NCBI GenBank assembly: GCA_028822445.1 | Contig: JAPKDQ010000006.1 | Span: 117,143-181,142, forward strand | Reading direction: 5' to 3' | DNA: 64,000 nt | From: Rhodospirillaceae bacterium | GTDB taxonomy: Bacteria > Pseudomonadota > Alphaproteobacteria > Rhodospirillales > Rhodospirillaceae | In this document: positions 18,437 through 28,793 of the stretch, piece by piece | Layout: the number at the start of each line of letters is the position of its first letter | Numbering within the stretch: the stretch's first letter is position 1 | Made by a program: the position numbers and the translations under genes | The notes under the pieces: model-generated | What the model was told of the DNA's origin: nothing | What the model saw: only the letters and a program-made list of their open reading frames with translations | The model's database searches: none

Positions 18437-19750
18437 ATGACCATCATTACTCCGCCGGGTTCGGCTTCTGATCTAGCTAAAGACCAGCACGATATTCAAC
18501 GCGGCTCGACCCTGAGTCTCCTCGGTTTCCTAGCCCGCCTTTGCGCGAGGGTCCCCTTTCTGTTTATCGCGGGGAGACTCTACGGCTCGGCGACATATGG
18601 AGAATACGTTCTTCTCACGGCAATTGTAGAAACAACCGCACTGCTTTCGACTTTCGGTCTAAAGCGAACAATATTCAGCTTTATACAAGAAGGTGGAGAA
18701 GACAAAAAGAATGCCGCCGCCATTCGTCACTCCCTTGTCATCGGATTAACACTGTCCTTTAGTCTTATGGCACTCATTCAAGTAATGGCAATGCCCGTAC
18801 TCGACTTCTTTTCAGCCTCTGAAGCACAGACAAACTTGATTATTCTCGCATGTGCAGTTCCGTTTATTTCCCTAACCGATATTCTGCTTTCATCTACTTT
18901 GTCAAAACGCATTATGCGCTATGAGATTGCCGTTAGGTGCTTCGTCGAACCTCTATCTTTGACGCTCTTTAGTCTTGTTTTTTATCTTATTGGTTTTCGT
19001 GAATCTGGGCTCATTCTGGCATTCGTCTTTGCTTATGGTCTCGCAGCAGCAGTTTCCGCATTTGGATGCTTTAAGGTTTTCGGCTTACGAAACATCCTCA
19101 TTGGAGACCTTCACGTAGCTACTTTACTTCACATAGCGCGAAGGTCTGCATCGACATGCTTACATGACTGCACGCGTGTGCTTATAACGCGCATAGATAT
19201 TTTTGCTGTTGGGTATTTTTTCTCAACCTCAAGCGTCGGGCTTTATGGGATGGCTCGACAGTTTCTAACTGTTATTGAGAAAATTGCCCTCAGCTTTTAT
19301 CCTATGCTTATGCCTGTTGTTTCCACTGCGGTCTCGAATAGCGACCGAAAAAGATTGCTCGAGCAATTGCGATCAGCAGGGCGGCGCCTTGTTCTTCTCC
19401 AGCTTCCCGTCGTGCTGCTTTTCTATTTCCATGGTGAATACCTACTAGGTCTGATCGGTCAAGAATTCATTGGTTCCTTCCAGGTCCTTTTGATTCTAGC
19501 AGCGGGTTGCTGGATCAATTCAGTGATACAATTGGTTGAAATTCCCCTCACTTACATGAGACCGTCAGCAAATGTATTCTGCAGTCTCCTCGCACTTACT
19601 GTCTATCTGACATCCATAACGGTAATGAAGGAGAAATTTGGCTTCAATGGCATCGCTTTGACATCAGTATCGGCTACGTTCTTAGCTAACGTTCTGTTGT
19701 TCTCAATCTTTACAAGGACGGAATTAGAGCCAAACGATAACAGGGATTAA
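18437..19750 (+). CDS. polysaccharide/oligosaccharide flippase (MOP superfamily, Wzx-like)
   Basis: A 437-residue, very hydrophobic protein with about 12 predicted membrane helices and the layout of the polysaccharide-synthase family: STLSLLGFLARLCARVPFLFIAGRLYGSATYGEYVLL near the N-terminus is its typical first-helix pair. Such proteins flip lipid-linked sugars across the inner membrane. GGAGG lies 11 bases upstream of the ATG. No glycosyltransferase genes accompany it in the window, so the substrate is unknown. Its closeness to the ino1 relic suggests that this is a remodelled envelope-polymer or inositol-lipid locus. Confidence 0.8.
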   Translation: MTIITPPGSASDLAKDQHDIQRGSTLSLLGFLARLCARVPFLFIAGRLYGSATYGEYVLLTAIVETTALLSTFGLKRTIFSFIQEGGEDKKNAAAIRHSLVIGLTLSFSLMALIQVMAMPVLDFFSASEAQTNLIILACAVPFISLTDILLSSTLSKRIMRYEIAVRCFVEPLSLTLFSLVFYLIGFRESGLILAFVFAYGLAAAVSAFGCFKVFGLRNILIGDLHVATLLHIARRSASTCLHDCTRVLITRIDIFAVGYFFSTSSVGLYGMARQFLTVIEKIALSFYPMLMPVVSTAVSNSDRKRLLEQLRSAGRRLVLLQLPVVLLFYFHGEYLLGLIGQEFIGSFQVLLILAAGCWINSVIQLVEIPLTYMRPSANVFCSLLALTVYLTSITVMKEKFGFNGIALTSVSATFLANVLLFSIFTRTELEPNDNRD

Positions 19751-20034
19751 GCCCTAACAATTTTAGGCTACTTATCTTAACTTTTCTTAGACAGAACGAA
19801 TAAACGGTTCGTAACACCATTCAAACGTAAGGTTTTATCACTCACCGATAGAGTGCGGCTCGCAACAGATTAGCTATTCGTGCGCTGATCCATGTCATAC
19901 ACCCCTGCCCGTGCTTCTGTTAATTTATAACAACTCGATCTATCACCTAATGAAGTCCACATAAGCATGTATTCTGGTATCGCGTTACGTTAAACATAAA
20001 GCTAGCATTCCTAATAATAACCGTAATTACAATC

Positions 20035-22425
20035 ATGCTCTGGCTCAAAAGATTAGCGATATTCGGTCTCGCCATTTTGTGCCTAGTTGGTGGCTCCGCC
20101 ATATGGCTATCAATACGGTCACTTCCAAAAGTAGATGGCCTATCGCAGGTGCCCGGACTCCTAGCCTCCGTCGAAATTCGTCGTGATGAGAGGGGCATTC
20201 CCTTTATTCAGGCAAAGAATGAAGGCGATGCCTACTTTGGCCTTGGGTATGCCCACGCCCAGGATCGCTTGTTTCAGATGGACTTTATGCGCCGTCTTGG
20301 TGCGGGAAGGTTATCAGAAGTTCTCGGCCGGCAGGGTCTTGGGTCAGACAAATTTATGCGTACCCTCGGGGTATACAAACACGCACGAGAAAACCTTAAA
20401 GTTCTTGACCCAGAGACGACTCACGTTCTCCAACGGTACGCAGATGGCGTAAATGCTTGGCTTGAAACTCACCCCAATCTGCTACCGCCTGAGTTTCAAC
20501 TTCTAAATTACACCCCGGGCTCATGGCAGCTGGCAGATAGCCTGGTATGGCAAAAGTTAATGGGACTATCTCTCTCCGGAAACTGGCGGGACGAATTGCT
20601 ACGAAGCGCATTGCTCAAAACGTTGCCAGCAGAACGAGTTGCAGAACTCTGGCCTGATTTAGAACGGGCCACGCCGACCACGCTCGCTAATACGCAATCC
20701 CGCGTGCCGGCAGTACTTGCTCAGAGGCTTTTAAAGTCTATCGATGAGTATGCACACCCGACCCTAGCTTCTAACATCTGGGTGCTAGGCGGGGAACATA
20801 CGAGCAGCGGGAAACCACTTTTAGCGAGCGACCCCCACTTAGGCTATCAGGCCCCTCTTGTATGGTATCTCACGCGGTTGGAATGGCCTGGAGAAATTAG
20901 GGTTGGAGCGACTACACCTGGGTTTCCATTCGTTGTTATAGGACATAACAGCCATACAGCCTGGGGTATGACCACAACACATGCCGACCTTCAGGACATT
21001 TTTATTGAGAAAGTTGCAGGCGACGGTCGCTACCTAACACCAGAAGGCCCCGCCGCCTTTTCGAGCCACCAAGAAACCATCAACGTTAGATTCAATTCCC
21101 CTGTATCCCTTACCATACGCAAGTCTAGACATGGGCCAGTAGTCAGTGATCTTGCAGCATTCTCAATGGTAGAACTCCAGGAACACACCGTATTAGCTCT
21201 TGCCTCCACATTATTGCGGGATGAAGACGGCACCATAAATTCGATACAGTCCGTGGCAAAAAGCCGGACTGTAGAAGACGTGAAAGCCGCACTTTCTAGA
21301 TTTGAAGGCCCTCAGCAAAACTTTATGTATGCCGATACAGGAGGCGGTATCGGCTTTAGCGCAGCAGCTTATGTTCCTATCCGCTTAAAAGGTAATGGCA
21401 CCGTGCCCGTACCCGGGTGGCACGGCATGTATGACTGGCAAGGTCGGATTCCTTACGAAGAACTACCCCATAGTATTCGCCCAGAGAATGGTCGGCTCAT
21501 CAACGCCAACAACAGTCCTGTACCCAAAGGATACCCTCACCTCATCGCAGCAACATTCCCACCTGGATACCGGGCCGAACGCATAGAGAAGCGGCTCGAC
21601 CAGCTTGAGGCTTCTGAGGCGACGGTTGCCGATATGCTAAATATCCAAATGGATAGCGTCTCTGCCATGGTTCATAATCTGCTACCCATTGTGTTGAGTT
21701 CAGTAAAACCAGAGACAGAATTAGAACTTAAGGCCATTGAATTACTAACCGCATGGGATGGTTCTATGGAACGTGAAAGTCCGGAACCTCTAATATTTCT
21801 GACATGGATGGATTTCATCAAGGAAGCCTTGATTTCGGATGACCTAGGGGCGAGCTACCAATTATTCCGCGGAGGAAAGCCTATTCTAATTAGAGAAATC
21901 CTGACCAATAACCCGCATTGGTGTGACGTCAAAACGACACCAAACGTTGAGACTTGTAATGCAGTGGTATCAACAGCCCTAGGCCGTTCAATATATTGGC
22001 TCTCACAGCGTTCAGAACTTAACGGGAAGGCCCTGGAACTATGGAGATGGGGTGATTTTCACCGCGCTCACTTTGCCCACCCGCTGTTTAGTTTAATTCC
22101 AGGGCTATCTGCTCTCACAACCGTTGAGATCGAATCCGATGGATCCGATCACACAATCAATCGAGGTGGATACCGTGCAGCTCGAGGACGAAACCCATTT
22201 ATAAGCACCCATGGTGCCGGCCTTAGGTCAGTGTTTGACCTAGCCCACCTTGATGAATCCCAATTCATGATCGCTGTTGGGCAATCTGGTCACCCATTTT
22301 CCCCACACTACGATGATCTAAATACGTCATGGAGAAATGGTGAGTCCTTTGCGTTAGCGCCGTTTAGCGACATTAAACCTGAGTCGATACTTAAACTCGA
22401 GCCGCTGGCCTATCAAACCAAATAG
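20035..22425 (+). CDS. penicillin acylase family protein (Ntn hydrolase)
   Basis: A 796-residue precursor of the penicillin-amidase family, which hydrolyses amides such as acyl-homoserine lactones or beta-lactam side chains. An N-terminal membrane or signal segment lies at about residues 7-27. The alpha-chain motif FGLGYAHAQDRLFQMDF is present. The autocatalytic junction is visible at TLASNIWVLGG, where Ser246 would be the nucleophile at the start of the beta chain, followed by GKPLLASDPHLGYQAP. Later conserved segments include GHNSHTAWGMT and INANNSPVPKGYP. Length and residues argue for an active periplasmic enzyme; the true substrate cannot be read from sequence. It appears to stand alone. 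Confidence 0.88.
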   Translation: MLWLKRLAIFGLAILCLVGGSAIWLSIRSLPKVDGLSQVPGLLASVEIRRDERGIPFIQAKNEGDAYFGLGYAHAQDRLFQMDFMRRLGAGRLSEVLGRQGLGSDKFMRTLGVYKHARENLKVLDPETTHVLQRYADGVNAWLETHPNLLPPEFQLLNYTPGSWQLADSLVWQKLMGLSLSGNWRDELLRSALLKTLPAERVAELWPDLERATPTTLANTQSRVPAVLAQRLLKSIDEYAHPTLASNIWVLGGEHTSSGKPLLASDPHLGYQAPLVWYLTRLEWPGEIRVGATTPGFPFVVIGHNSHTAWGMTTTHADLQDIFIEKVAGDGRYLTPEGPAAFSSHQETINVRFNSPVSLTIRKSRHGPVVSDLAAFSMVELQEHTVLALASTLLRDEDGTINSIQSVAKSRTVEDVKAALSRFEGPQQNFMYADTGGGIGFSAAAYVPIRLKGNGTVPVPGWHGMYDWQGRIPYEELPHSIRPENGRLINANNSPVPKGYPHLIAATFPPGYRAERIEKRLDQLEASEATVADMLNIQMDSVSAMVHNLLPIVLSSVKPETELELKAIELLTAWDGSMERESPEPLIFLTWMDFIKEALISDDLGASYQLFRGGKPILIREILTNNPHWCDVKTTPNVETCNAVVSTALGRSIYWLSQRSELNGKALELWRWGDFHRAHFAHPLFSLIPGLSALTTVEIESDGSDHTINRGGYRAARGRNPFISTHGAGLRSVFDLAHLDESQFMIAVGQSGHPFSPHYDDLNTSWRNGESFALAPFSDIKPESILKLEPLAYQTK

Positions 22426-22529
22426 TCTTAAAGTAGTTACTCCTAACAAAACGACTAAGGTTCCTAGGAATTCATGCCTGACAGTCCAGAATTCATTACT
22501 TGCGACGTCTTAAGTTGCGTCAACATTTG

Positions 22530-23261
22530 ATGAAACAGACAGCCCTCACCCGTCCGCAGTTTTTCTTCACCACGGCACCTTTACCTTGTCCGTACTTGCC
22601 GGAACGCCTCGAACGCAAGATCGTTACGGAGTTGACCGGCCAAAATTCAGAAAATCTTCATGGGACCTTAGCGACCGGTGGTTTTCGTCGCAGCCATTCC
22701 ATTGCTTATGCTCCTGCGTGCCCCGGCTGTCAGGCTTGCGTTCCTGTTCGGGTTCAAGTCGACGGATTTATTTTGCGACGCAGCCTCGCCAGGACATGGA
22801 GACGCAACGCAGGCCTCACTGCGCATGTTGTTCAAGCTCGCGCCACCACGGAACAATTCGAGCTGTTCAATGAGTATCAACACTCACGCCATCCCAACAG
22901 TGACATGGCAAACATGAGTTTCTACGAATACAGCGCTATGGTCGAAGATAGCCCAATTAATACCTATCTTGTTGAATACCGCACAGCATGTGGCGAACTC
23001 ATTGCAGTCTGCCTAACAGACCAAACACAAGATGGCCTATCCGCTGTTTACAGCTTCTTCTCTACCAAACCAGAACATACTGGCCTCGGTAATTTTGTCG
23101 TTCTTTGGCTTATCGAACGCGCCCGAACCTTGGCGTTAGCCTATGTCTATTTAGGCTACTGGATTGCTGAGAGTCCAAAGATGGCCTACAAGAGCCGCTT
23201 CAAGCCATTAGAGGCCTTGGGTCCAGACGGTTGGACCATCTTACAAATTGACCAAGACTAA
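22530..23261 (+). CDS. bpt: aspartate/glutamate leucyltransferase (Bpt/Ate1-type)
   Basis: It transfers leucine from tRNA to the N-terminus of proteins that begin with Asp or Glu, marking them for the ClpS/ClpAP N-end pathway. From ATG 22530 the protein has 243 residues; an in-frame TTG at 22500 could add ten. Hallmarks are RPQFFFTTAPLPCPYLPER near the start, HSIAYAPACPGCQACVPVRV with its cysteine cluster, HPNSDMANMSFYEY, and LGYWIAESPKMAYKSRFKP near the end. No strong ribosome site is visible for either start. The gene converges on the TonB receptor gene, with a terminator between them. Confidence 0.9.
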   Translation: MKQTALTRPQFFFTTAPLPCPYLPERLERKIVTELTGQNSENLHGTLATGGFRRSHSIAYAPACPGCQACVPVRVQVDGFILRRSLARTWRRNAGLTAHVVQARATTEQFELFNEYQHSRHPNSDMANMSFYEYSAMVEDSPINTYLVEYRTACGELIAVCLTDQTQDGLSAVYSFFSTKPEHTGLGNFVVLWLIERARTLALAYVYLGYWIAESPKMAYKSRFKPLEALGPDGWTILQIDQD

Positions 23262-23276
23262 CTTCTAAACAAAAAG

Positions 23277-23300
23277 AAGGCCCTGAAGCTACAGGGCCTT
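23277..23300 (-). terminator. rho-independent terminator of the TonB-receptor gene
   Basis: AAGGCCCTG and CAGGGCCTT form a perfect nine-base stem with a six-base loop. On the minus strand it is followed by CTTTTTG. It lies 26 bases after the receptor stop at 23326 and just downstream of bpt, so it may also slow readthrough from that side. Confidence 0.88.
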
Positions 23301-23325
23301 CCAGTCACCGCTATGAAAAGAATGG

Positions 23326-25530
23326 TTACATGGCGTACTTAAGCGTGAACTTGTAGGTCTGTGGCGGCCGAGCAATAAAGCCACCCAATCCACGTGAACC
23401 CGTTGCAAACAACTCGTCATCTTCCAGATTTGTGACAGAAAAACGCGCTGCCCACTGTTCGTTGTACTCAAGTTCTGCGTAAGCATTGATGCGGTCATAT
23501 GCTGAAGAGACAACTTCATTCGTCGCAGAAGTGATGAAATCATCCGTGTAATAGATATCAGCACCAAGCTTGAAAGCTGCCGCATTACCGCCAAGATCAA
23601 AGTCATGTGTGTAATCAAAACCGACTGCGAAGGCGTAGTCAGCCGTCTGCGGTGTCTGTGCATTTACACCAAAGGCCGTCAGCGAATTCGCTGGCGCCGA
23701 CGTTGGGTCTAGATCACGGAACTCGCCATCAAGAAGCGTCACCGTTGTGAAAGCAGTAAAGCCTTCAAACAGCACTGCGTTGGCTTCAATTTCAATCCCT
23801 TGAATGGTCGCGGAGCCAGCATTCTGTACTGGGAAGGTGAGATTACCATCTACTAAGACCTGTGCATTAAGTGTCATGTCACTGATCCGATTGTGGAAGT
23901 AGTTGGCATTCAAACGAAAGCGATTTCCAAACATTTCTGTTTTAACACCAACTTCATAGGTCCAGTTGGTCTCTGCGCTATAGTTAGACTCGGCAACTTG
24001 TGTATTGAAAATGTTAATCCCGTTAAAACCACCAGCCTTAAAGCCTTTAGCCGCGGATGTGTAAAGCAACATGCTGTCAATATTACCGGATGTTTCGACG
24101 GCGTAGTCCAGCCCAAGTTTAGGCGTCCAGGAGTTTTCAGTAATCGCATCAACAATATTTCCAGACGGGATCGGAGCAAAGAAGTAATCAATGTCTAAGT
24201 CCCAATCTTTTTGATCACGGGTCCAACGCAGGCCACCGGTCACTGTCAGCTGATCCGTAAGTGCATAATCAGCTTGGCCGAATACAGAGTATGAATCTGT
24301 TCCCGTGTCATAAACGCTGCGTGAGGTTGGCGCAAAGAAGTACCAGCTCATATCTTGGGTAGAACGCTCGTTGAGGTAGAACGCACCCAAGATGTAGTTC
24401 AACTTGTCGTCGAAGCCGGTCCCTTGTAGTTGAAGCTCTTGGGTCCACTGGTCTGAGTCCGTCTGAAATCCTGCTAGAATACCGCCAAATCCCGAAAAGT
24501 CCGTGGCAAAATAGTCTTCAGTACCAACAAACGCTGTCACAGACTTCAAAGTTGCCTGATTAAAATCGTAAGACATGATCAAGGAAGCAATCAGCTGTTC
24601 GGTGTCACCGCGTGGCTGGTTTGGAATGTTTAGTCGTCCACCGCCGCTGTAGTCCTTGTCTGGGTGATTGTTGTCGTAAAATCCGCCAAACGAGGGGACA
24701 AGACTATTTGTCGTGTATTGAGCATTACGAGCGGTTGGGGTGCTCGCATTAACCATCACGTTAGAATCGTTCTGACTGTCGGCGTAGGACACATGGACAA
24801 TGGCATCGAAATTCTCGCCACCCGTGTAGCGTAACTTCATTCGGCCCGCCCAGTTCTTTTCTTCGCCGATATTTTTTCCGGTTGCAAGGTTCGTGCCGTA
24901 GCCCTCATGGCCGTTAAACTGAAGAGCAACAGAGCCAGAAAGGGCATCGCTCAGCGGTCCTCCCGAGCTGACAGATGCATCATAAGACTCGTAATTTCCG
25001 TAGCCAACCGACGCGTCCAGCCACATCTCGTCGCCTGGGGTCTTACTGATAAACTTTAGCGCTCCAGCCAGTGTATTCCGGCCATACAATGTACCCTGTG
25101 GTCCTCGCAGAACTTCGATGCGTTCCACATCAGCGAGGCGTGTGTTGTTGCCGTTCAAGCGGCCAACATAAACGTCATCCACGTAAATCCCGAAAGGAGA
25201 CTCAGCTACAGCTAGCGAGGCATCCTGCTGCAACGAACCGCGCATAGAGGGCGAGAGGTTGGTTGGCTGGGTGATGTTGTTCGTCATCTTAAGACTAGGC
25301 ACGTAGCGCTCAAGATCCTGGCCTTGCGAAATCTGTCGGTTTTCTAACTGCTCAACACTAAAGGCTGATACAGGAACAGGAACAGACTGGAGGTCTTGTT
25401 CACGGCGCTGCGCCGTAACGACAATCTCTTCTAGAGTGATGTTTTGGCCAAGAGCCTGATCACTGAGCGCGATGCTGGCGAGAACACCAGAAGCAATAAC
25501 AGTGGAGGAAAAAAGTGATCGCTTACACAT
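23326..25530 (-). CDS. TonB-dependent outer-membrane receptor
   Basis: A 734-residue precursor with a signal peptide ending near residue 29 (SDQALGQ). A TonB-box-like stretch (LEEIVVTAQRREQDLQSVPV) leads into the plug domain, to about residue 170, with VPSLKMTNNITQPTNLSPSMRG and VERIEVLRGPQGTLYGRNTLAGAL. The 22-strand barrel fills the rest. It belongs to the large CirA/FepA-like 'iron complex or unknown substrate' group common in marine alphaproteobacteria and sphingomonads. The last residue is Met rather than the usual Phe. No ExbBD, FecIR or transporter partner is adjacent. A VOC protein gene lies upstream on the same strand. The substrate cannot be inferred. Confidence 0.92.
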   Translation of the reverse strand: MCKRSLFSSTVIASGVLASIALSDQALGQNITLEEIVVTAQRREQDLQSVPVPVSAFSVEQLENRQISQGQDLERYVPSLKMTNNITQPTNLSPSMRGSLQQDASLAVAESPFGIYVDDVYVGRLNGNNTRLADVERIEVLRGPQGTLYGRNTLAGALKFISKTPGDEMWLDASVGYGNYESYDASVSSGGPLSDALSGSVALQFNGHEGYGTNLATGKNIGEEKNWAGRMKLRYTGGENFDAIVHVSYADSQNDSNVMVNASTPTARNAQYTTNSLVPSFGGFYDNNHPDKDYSGGGRLNIPNQPRGDTEQLIASLIMSYDFNQATLKSVTAFVGTEDYFATDFSGFGGILAGFQTDSDQWTQELQLQGTGFDDKLNYILGAFYLNERSTQDMSWYFFAPTSRSVYDTGTDSYSVFGQADYALTDQLTVTGGLRWTRDQKDWDLDIDYFFAPIPSGNIVDAITENSWTPKLGLDYAVETSGNIDSMLLYTSAAKGFKAGGFNGINIFNTQVAESNYSAETNWTYEVGVKTEMFGNRFRLNANYFHNRISDMTLNAQVLVDGNLTFPVQNAGSATIQGIEIEANAVLFEGFTAFTTVTLLDGEFRDLDPTSAPANSLTAFGVNAQTPQTADYAFAVGFDYTHDFDLGGNAAAFKLGADIYYTDDFITSATNEVVSSAYDRINAYAELEYNEQWAARFSVTNLEDDELFATGSRGLGGFIARPPQTYKFTLKYAM

Positions 25531-25701
25531 ATATAGCTATCCCCAAACAAGTAGAAAATTGTTGGTATCGTCGGAGCAGATCACCCGCCGATCTTCCTCT
25601 ATATGATACAGGGCATTAAGCCATTGATCTGCATAACTTTTTTTCGTGACTAACAAACCCGCCGTAGCGAGTTTATTATTAACATACTAAATATATCTAA
25701 C

Positions 25702-26085
25702 CTAATCAACAAGTGGGCTACCTGCCGCTCTGGCGCGGCGCATTACCTCTTTCAACTTTGTAGTCTCAATAAGTGCAACTATCCCCTGTTGGGTCCGGGT
25801 TGTTTTTGGGCCACCAGGCTCCGTATTCTCATCCATATTCAAGATTTCAAACAACGTGCGCTCAGATCCAATATCAAAGAAGACAGAACCGTTTTCCGTC
25901 ACTTCTTTGATCTTCATGCCAAGTGCAGAATAGAACCCGGAAAGCTTAGTAGGATCAGGAGACCGGATTACGATCATATAGATATCTCTAAATTTCGGAT
26001 CTTCACCCGCAGCTTGCGTCCGCGCACCAAAAGCTGCCAACCCGCAAGACATCACAACTATAATAATCAGTATTCGATAATTCAC
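25702..26085 (-). CDS. short secreted VOC/glyoxalase-like protein, probably truncated
   Basis: A 127-residue product with an N-terminal signal peptide (MNYRILIIIVVMSCGLAAFGARTQA). It is followed by the first half of a vicinal-oxygen-chelate fold: RDIYMIVIRSPDPTKLSGFYSALGM, then GSVFFDIGSERTLFEIL and GIVALIETTKLKEVMRRARAAGSPLVD. The stop comes where a typical VOC module would continue into its last strands and final metal ligand. It is thus either a cut-down single module or a decayed gene. It precedes the TonB receptor on the same strand with a 171-base gap, which suggests an associated binding protein, but this is inference only. Confidence 0.6.
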   Translation of the reverse strand: MNYRILIIIVVMSCGLAAFGARTQAAGEDPKFRDIYMIVIRSPDPTKLSGFYSALGMKIKEVTENGSVFFDIGSERTLFEILNMDENTEPGGPKTTRTQQGIVALIETTKLKEVMRRARAAGSPLVD

Positions 26086-26504
26086 GATATTTCCTACCTT
26101 CTAATACGGTTTATTAGCCTTAACTCATCGTTATATTAGGGTTGCAACCGCGCGGGGCATAATCGACTCAGTTATTTTCCTGATCGCTTTATAGCATCTC
26201 GATCCTAAAATCGGGGCCTGCCCCGGTTTAGCATTGAGGTGCCTAAATACACTTAGCAAGAGCGTCCGTTAAATCTATAGGGTCAATAATGCAAACAGCA
26301 GACGGGGTAAGCGTCTCTGCGCTGCTGGTCATATATTTCGAAGCTAGGTTCACGTTCTATCCATCAGTCTAGGGTCAGTCCCAGCCACGAAAAATTCTTA
26401 AAACATATAGGAAAACGCGCGTGTGGCGGCCCGCGATTGGAACGAAACAAATAGAAAAATCGCCCACATTAGAGACTGCTATAAGCATACAGGACAAGCC
26501 CACC
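26086..26504. other. 419-base stretch without a gene
   Basis: It separates parC from the VOC gene. The only structure I see is an inverted repeat at 26212-26225 (CGGGGC, two bases, GCCCCG). On the minus strand it is flanked by AAA on one side and ATTTTAG on the other, so it could be a weak terminator for parC some 280 bases upstream. No ORF with a ribosome site and no RNA gene is evident. Confidence 0.4.
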
Positions 26505-28793
26505 CTAACCAAACGTGTTGGTGCTCGAAAAACCCCTCGGTGCAATTCGCCCAGCCTGAGCACGCTTGCCAATCCAGGCGCGTAAATCTTCTTCCGTACG
26601 CCGGCGCCCCCCCGTCATCCAGGTTAGGCCATCGGTAAGGACAAATGATTTCGCGTCAGATAATCCACCACCTTTATAGCGCTGTAGGATGACGCCCCGA
26701 CCTCGATTCATTTCTGGCATATCTTCTAACGGGAAGATAATCAGTTTGCGATTATTGCCAACCACGGCCACATGGTTATCGCCCTCTTCCATAAGAAAGC
26801 AGGCCTTCGCCTTCTCGCCCTTACCAAGGTTCAGAACTTGTTTGCCATTCTTGGTCTGACCAAACACATGCTCTTCCAGCACCACAAAGCCGCGCCCCGC
26901 GCTGGACGCTACAAGCAAGCGTCCTTCTTTCTCCCAAACCTTCATGTTGATCACCGACGCATCGTTGGGCAGGTCAATCATCAATCGTAAAGGTTCACCA
27001 AACCCACGGCCTTGCGGTAAGCGGTCTCCGAGGATGGTGTAAAAACGTCCGTCGGATCCAAAGATTAAAATTTTATCGACGGTCGTCGCCTGAAGGAAAA
27101 AGTCCCAGTCATCGCCATCTTTGAACTTAAGGTCAGAGATGTCATCGCGATGGCCTTTAAGAGCCCGAATCCACCCCTTGTTCGACAACACAACGGTAAT
27201 GGGTTCTTTCTCGATAAGCGCTTCGATGGGGACAACAATAGCGGATGGTGCATCGCCTAATACGGTTCGCCGCTTGCCAAGACGGGTCTCTTGGCCAAAT
27301 TGGTTTTTGGCTTCTCGCAATTGCTCGCCGATAGAGGCCCATTGCTTAGACGCATCTTTGATGAGCTCCCTCAGGCCTTTCATTTCTGTGGTAAGACTAT
27401 CGTGCTCGCCCTTGATCTGGATTTCTTCAAGCTTGCGCAAAGACCGCAACCGCATATTGAGGATAGCTTCCGCCTGAACATCTGTCAGCTTGAAGCGCGT
27501 CACCAACACGGGCTTTGGTTCATCCTTTTCGCGGATGATTCTGATCACCTCATCCAGATTCAGGAAGGCGATTAAATAGCCTTCAAGTACTTGCAGGCGA
27601 TGTTCAATCTTAGCTAAACGATGCTGTGAGCGGCGCACCAACACTTGTTGCCGGTGATCAAGGTAGGCCTGTAGAGTTTCACGCAAATTATGCACGCGCG
27701 GTACACCGTCCGCGCTCAGCACATTGAGATTTAGGCCAAAGCGTACTTCTAAATCCGTCTGGCGGAATAGTTGCTCCATTAACATTTCCGGTTCGACTGT
27801 GCGGCTTTTTGGCTCCAGAACCAAACGCACGTCTTCTGCGGACTCATCGCGCACGTCTGACAGAAAGGGCAGCTTGCGCGCTTCCATCAACTCAGCAATA
27901 CGTTCGATCAATTTTGCCTTTTGAACTTGATAAGGCATCTCAGTGACAATGATGTCGAATTGCCCGCGGCCGTGCGTCTCAACTTCCCATTTCGCGCGGA
28001 TGCGGAAACTGCCCCGACCAGTACGGTACGATTCTGCAATCGCTTCTTTGCTTTCAACCAATGTACCGCCCGTCGGAAAATCTGGTCCCGGAATGTACTT
28101 GAGCAACGTGGCATCAAGGATCTCTGGACGTCCGCCATCCTTCATAGTTTTATTTGGATGTTTCTTGCGCACACCGGCCATATGAATCAGGGCATCACAC
28201 AACTCACCGACATTATGCGGTGGAATATTGGTCGCCATCCCAACGGCAATACCAGATGACCCATTTGCCAAGAGGTTAGGCACAGCGGCTGGCATCACCA
28301 GTGGCTCATGTTCTTCACCGTCATAGGTTGGGCGGAAGTCGGAACCGTCTTCATCTAAACCGTCCATCAGGGCAATGGCGTACTTGGTCAGCCGTGCTTC
28401 CGTGTACCGCATGGCAGCGGCATTATCGCCATCGATATTACCGAAGTTGCCCTGCCCCTCAACCAATGGATAACGGACAGCAAAATCCTGTGCCAAGCGC
28501 ACCATAGCATCGTACACAGCAACGTCCCCATGAGGATGGTATTTACCAATAACGTCACCAACAACCCGGGCGCACTTTTTAAAGCCCTTATCTGGGTCCA
28601 ATTTCAGCTCGCGCATGGCGAACAGCAGCCGCCGGTGGACGGGCTTAAGTCCATCCCGAATATCCGGCAGAGACCGAGATACAATAGTCGACATGGCATA
28701 GGCCAAGTAGCGCTCGGATAAGGCATCACCGAACGGCGTCTCAATAATGCGCTCAGGCACTGGGGGCTTCTTCGGGGTGCGGGGTCGGGCCAT
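26505..28793 (-). CDS. parC: DNA topoisomerase IV subunit A
   Basis: ParC is the cleaving subunit of topoisomerase IV, which decatenates daughter chromosomes with ParE. At 762 residues it fits the family. The breakage-reunion domain has Tyr130 in [10 protein letters not shown] as the catalytic residue, preceded by GKYHPHGD at 83-90. The GyrA box is not seen in the C-terminal domain, where the repeats are short, supporting ParC rather than GyrA. At the quinolone-sensitive position just after HGD the residue is Val91 instead of the usual Ser, with Asp95 conserved. It follows recO after a 314-base gap on the same strand. Confidence 0.94.
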   Translation of the reverse strand: MARPRTPKKPPVPERIIETPFGDALSERYLAYAMSTIVSRSLPDIRDGLKPVHRRLLFAMRELKLDPDKGFKKCARVVGDVIGKYHPHGDVAVYDAMVRLAQDFAVRYPLVEGQGNFGNIDGDNAAAMRYTEARLTKYAIALMDGLDEDGSDFRPTYDGEEHEPLVMPAAVPNLLANGSSGIAVGMATNIPPHNVGELCDALIHMAGVRKKHPNKTMKDGGRPEILDATLLKYIPGPDFPTGGTLVESKEAIAESYRTGRGSFRIRAKWEVETHGRGQFDIIVTEMPYQVQKAKLIERIAELMEARKLPFLSDVRDESAEDVRLVLEPKSRTVEPEMLMEQLFRQTDLEVRFGLNLNVLSADGVPRVHNLRETLQAYLDHRQQVLVRRSQHRLAKIEHRLQVLEGYLIAFLNLDEVIRIIREKDEPKPVLVTRFKLTDVQAEAILNMRLRSLRKLEEIQIKGEHDSLTTEMKGLRELIKDASKQWASIGEQLREAKNQFGQETRLGKRRTVLGDAPSAIVVPIEALIEKEPITVVLSNKGWIRALKGHRDDISDLKFKDGDDWDFFLQATTVDKILIFGSDGRFYTILGDRLPQGRGFGEPLRLMIDLPNDASVINMKVWEKEGRLLVASSAGRGFVVLEEHVFGQTKNGKQVLNLGKGEKAKACFLMEEGDNHVAVVGNNRKLIIFPLEDMPEMNRGRGVILQRYKGGGLSDAKSFVLTDGLTWMTGGRRRTEEDLRAWIGKRAQAGRIAPRGFSSTNTFG

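Noticed and set aside
26212..26225. CGGGGC/GCCCCG inverted repeat as a parC terminator
   Set aside because: The loop is only two bases and the site is about 280 bases past parC; kept as a remark in the intergenic entry, not as a terminator call.
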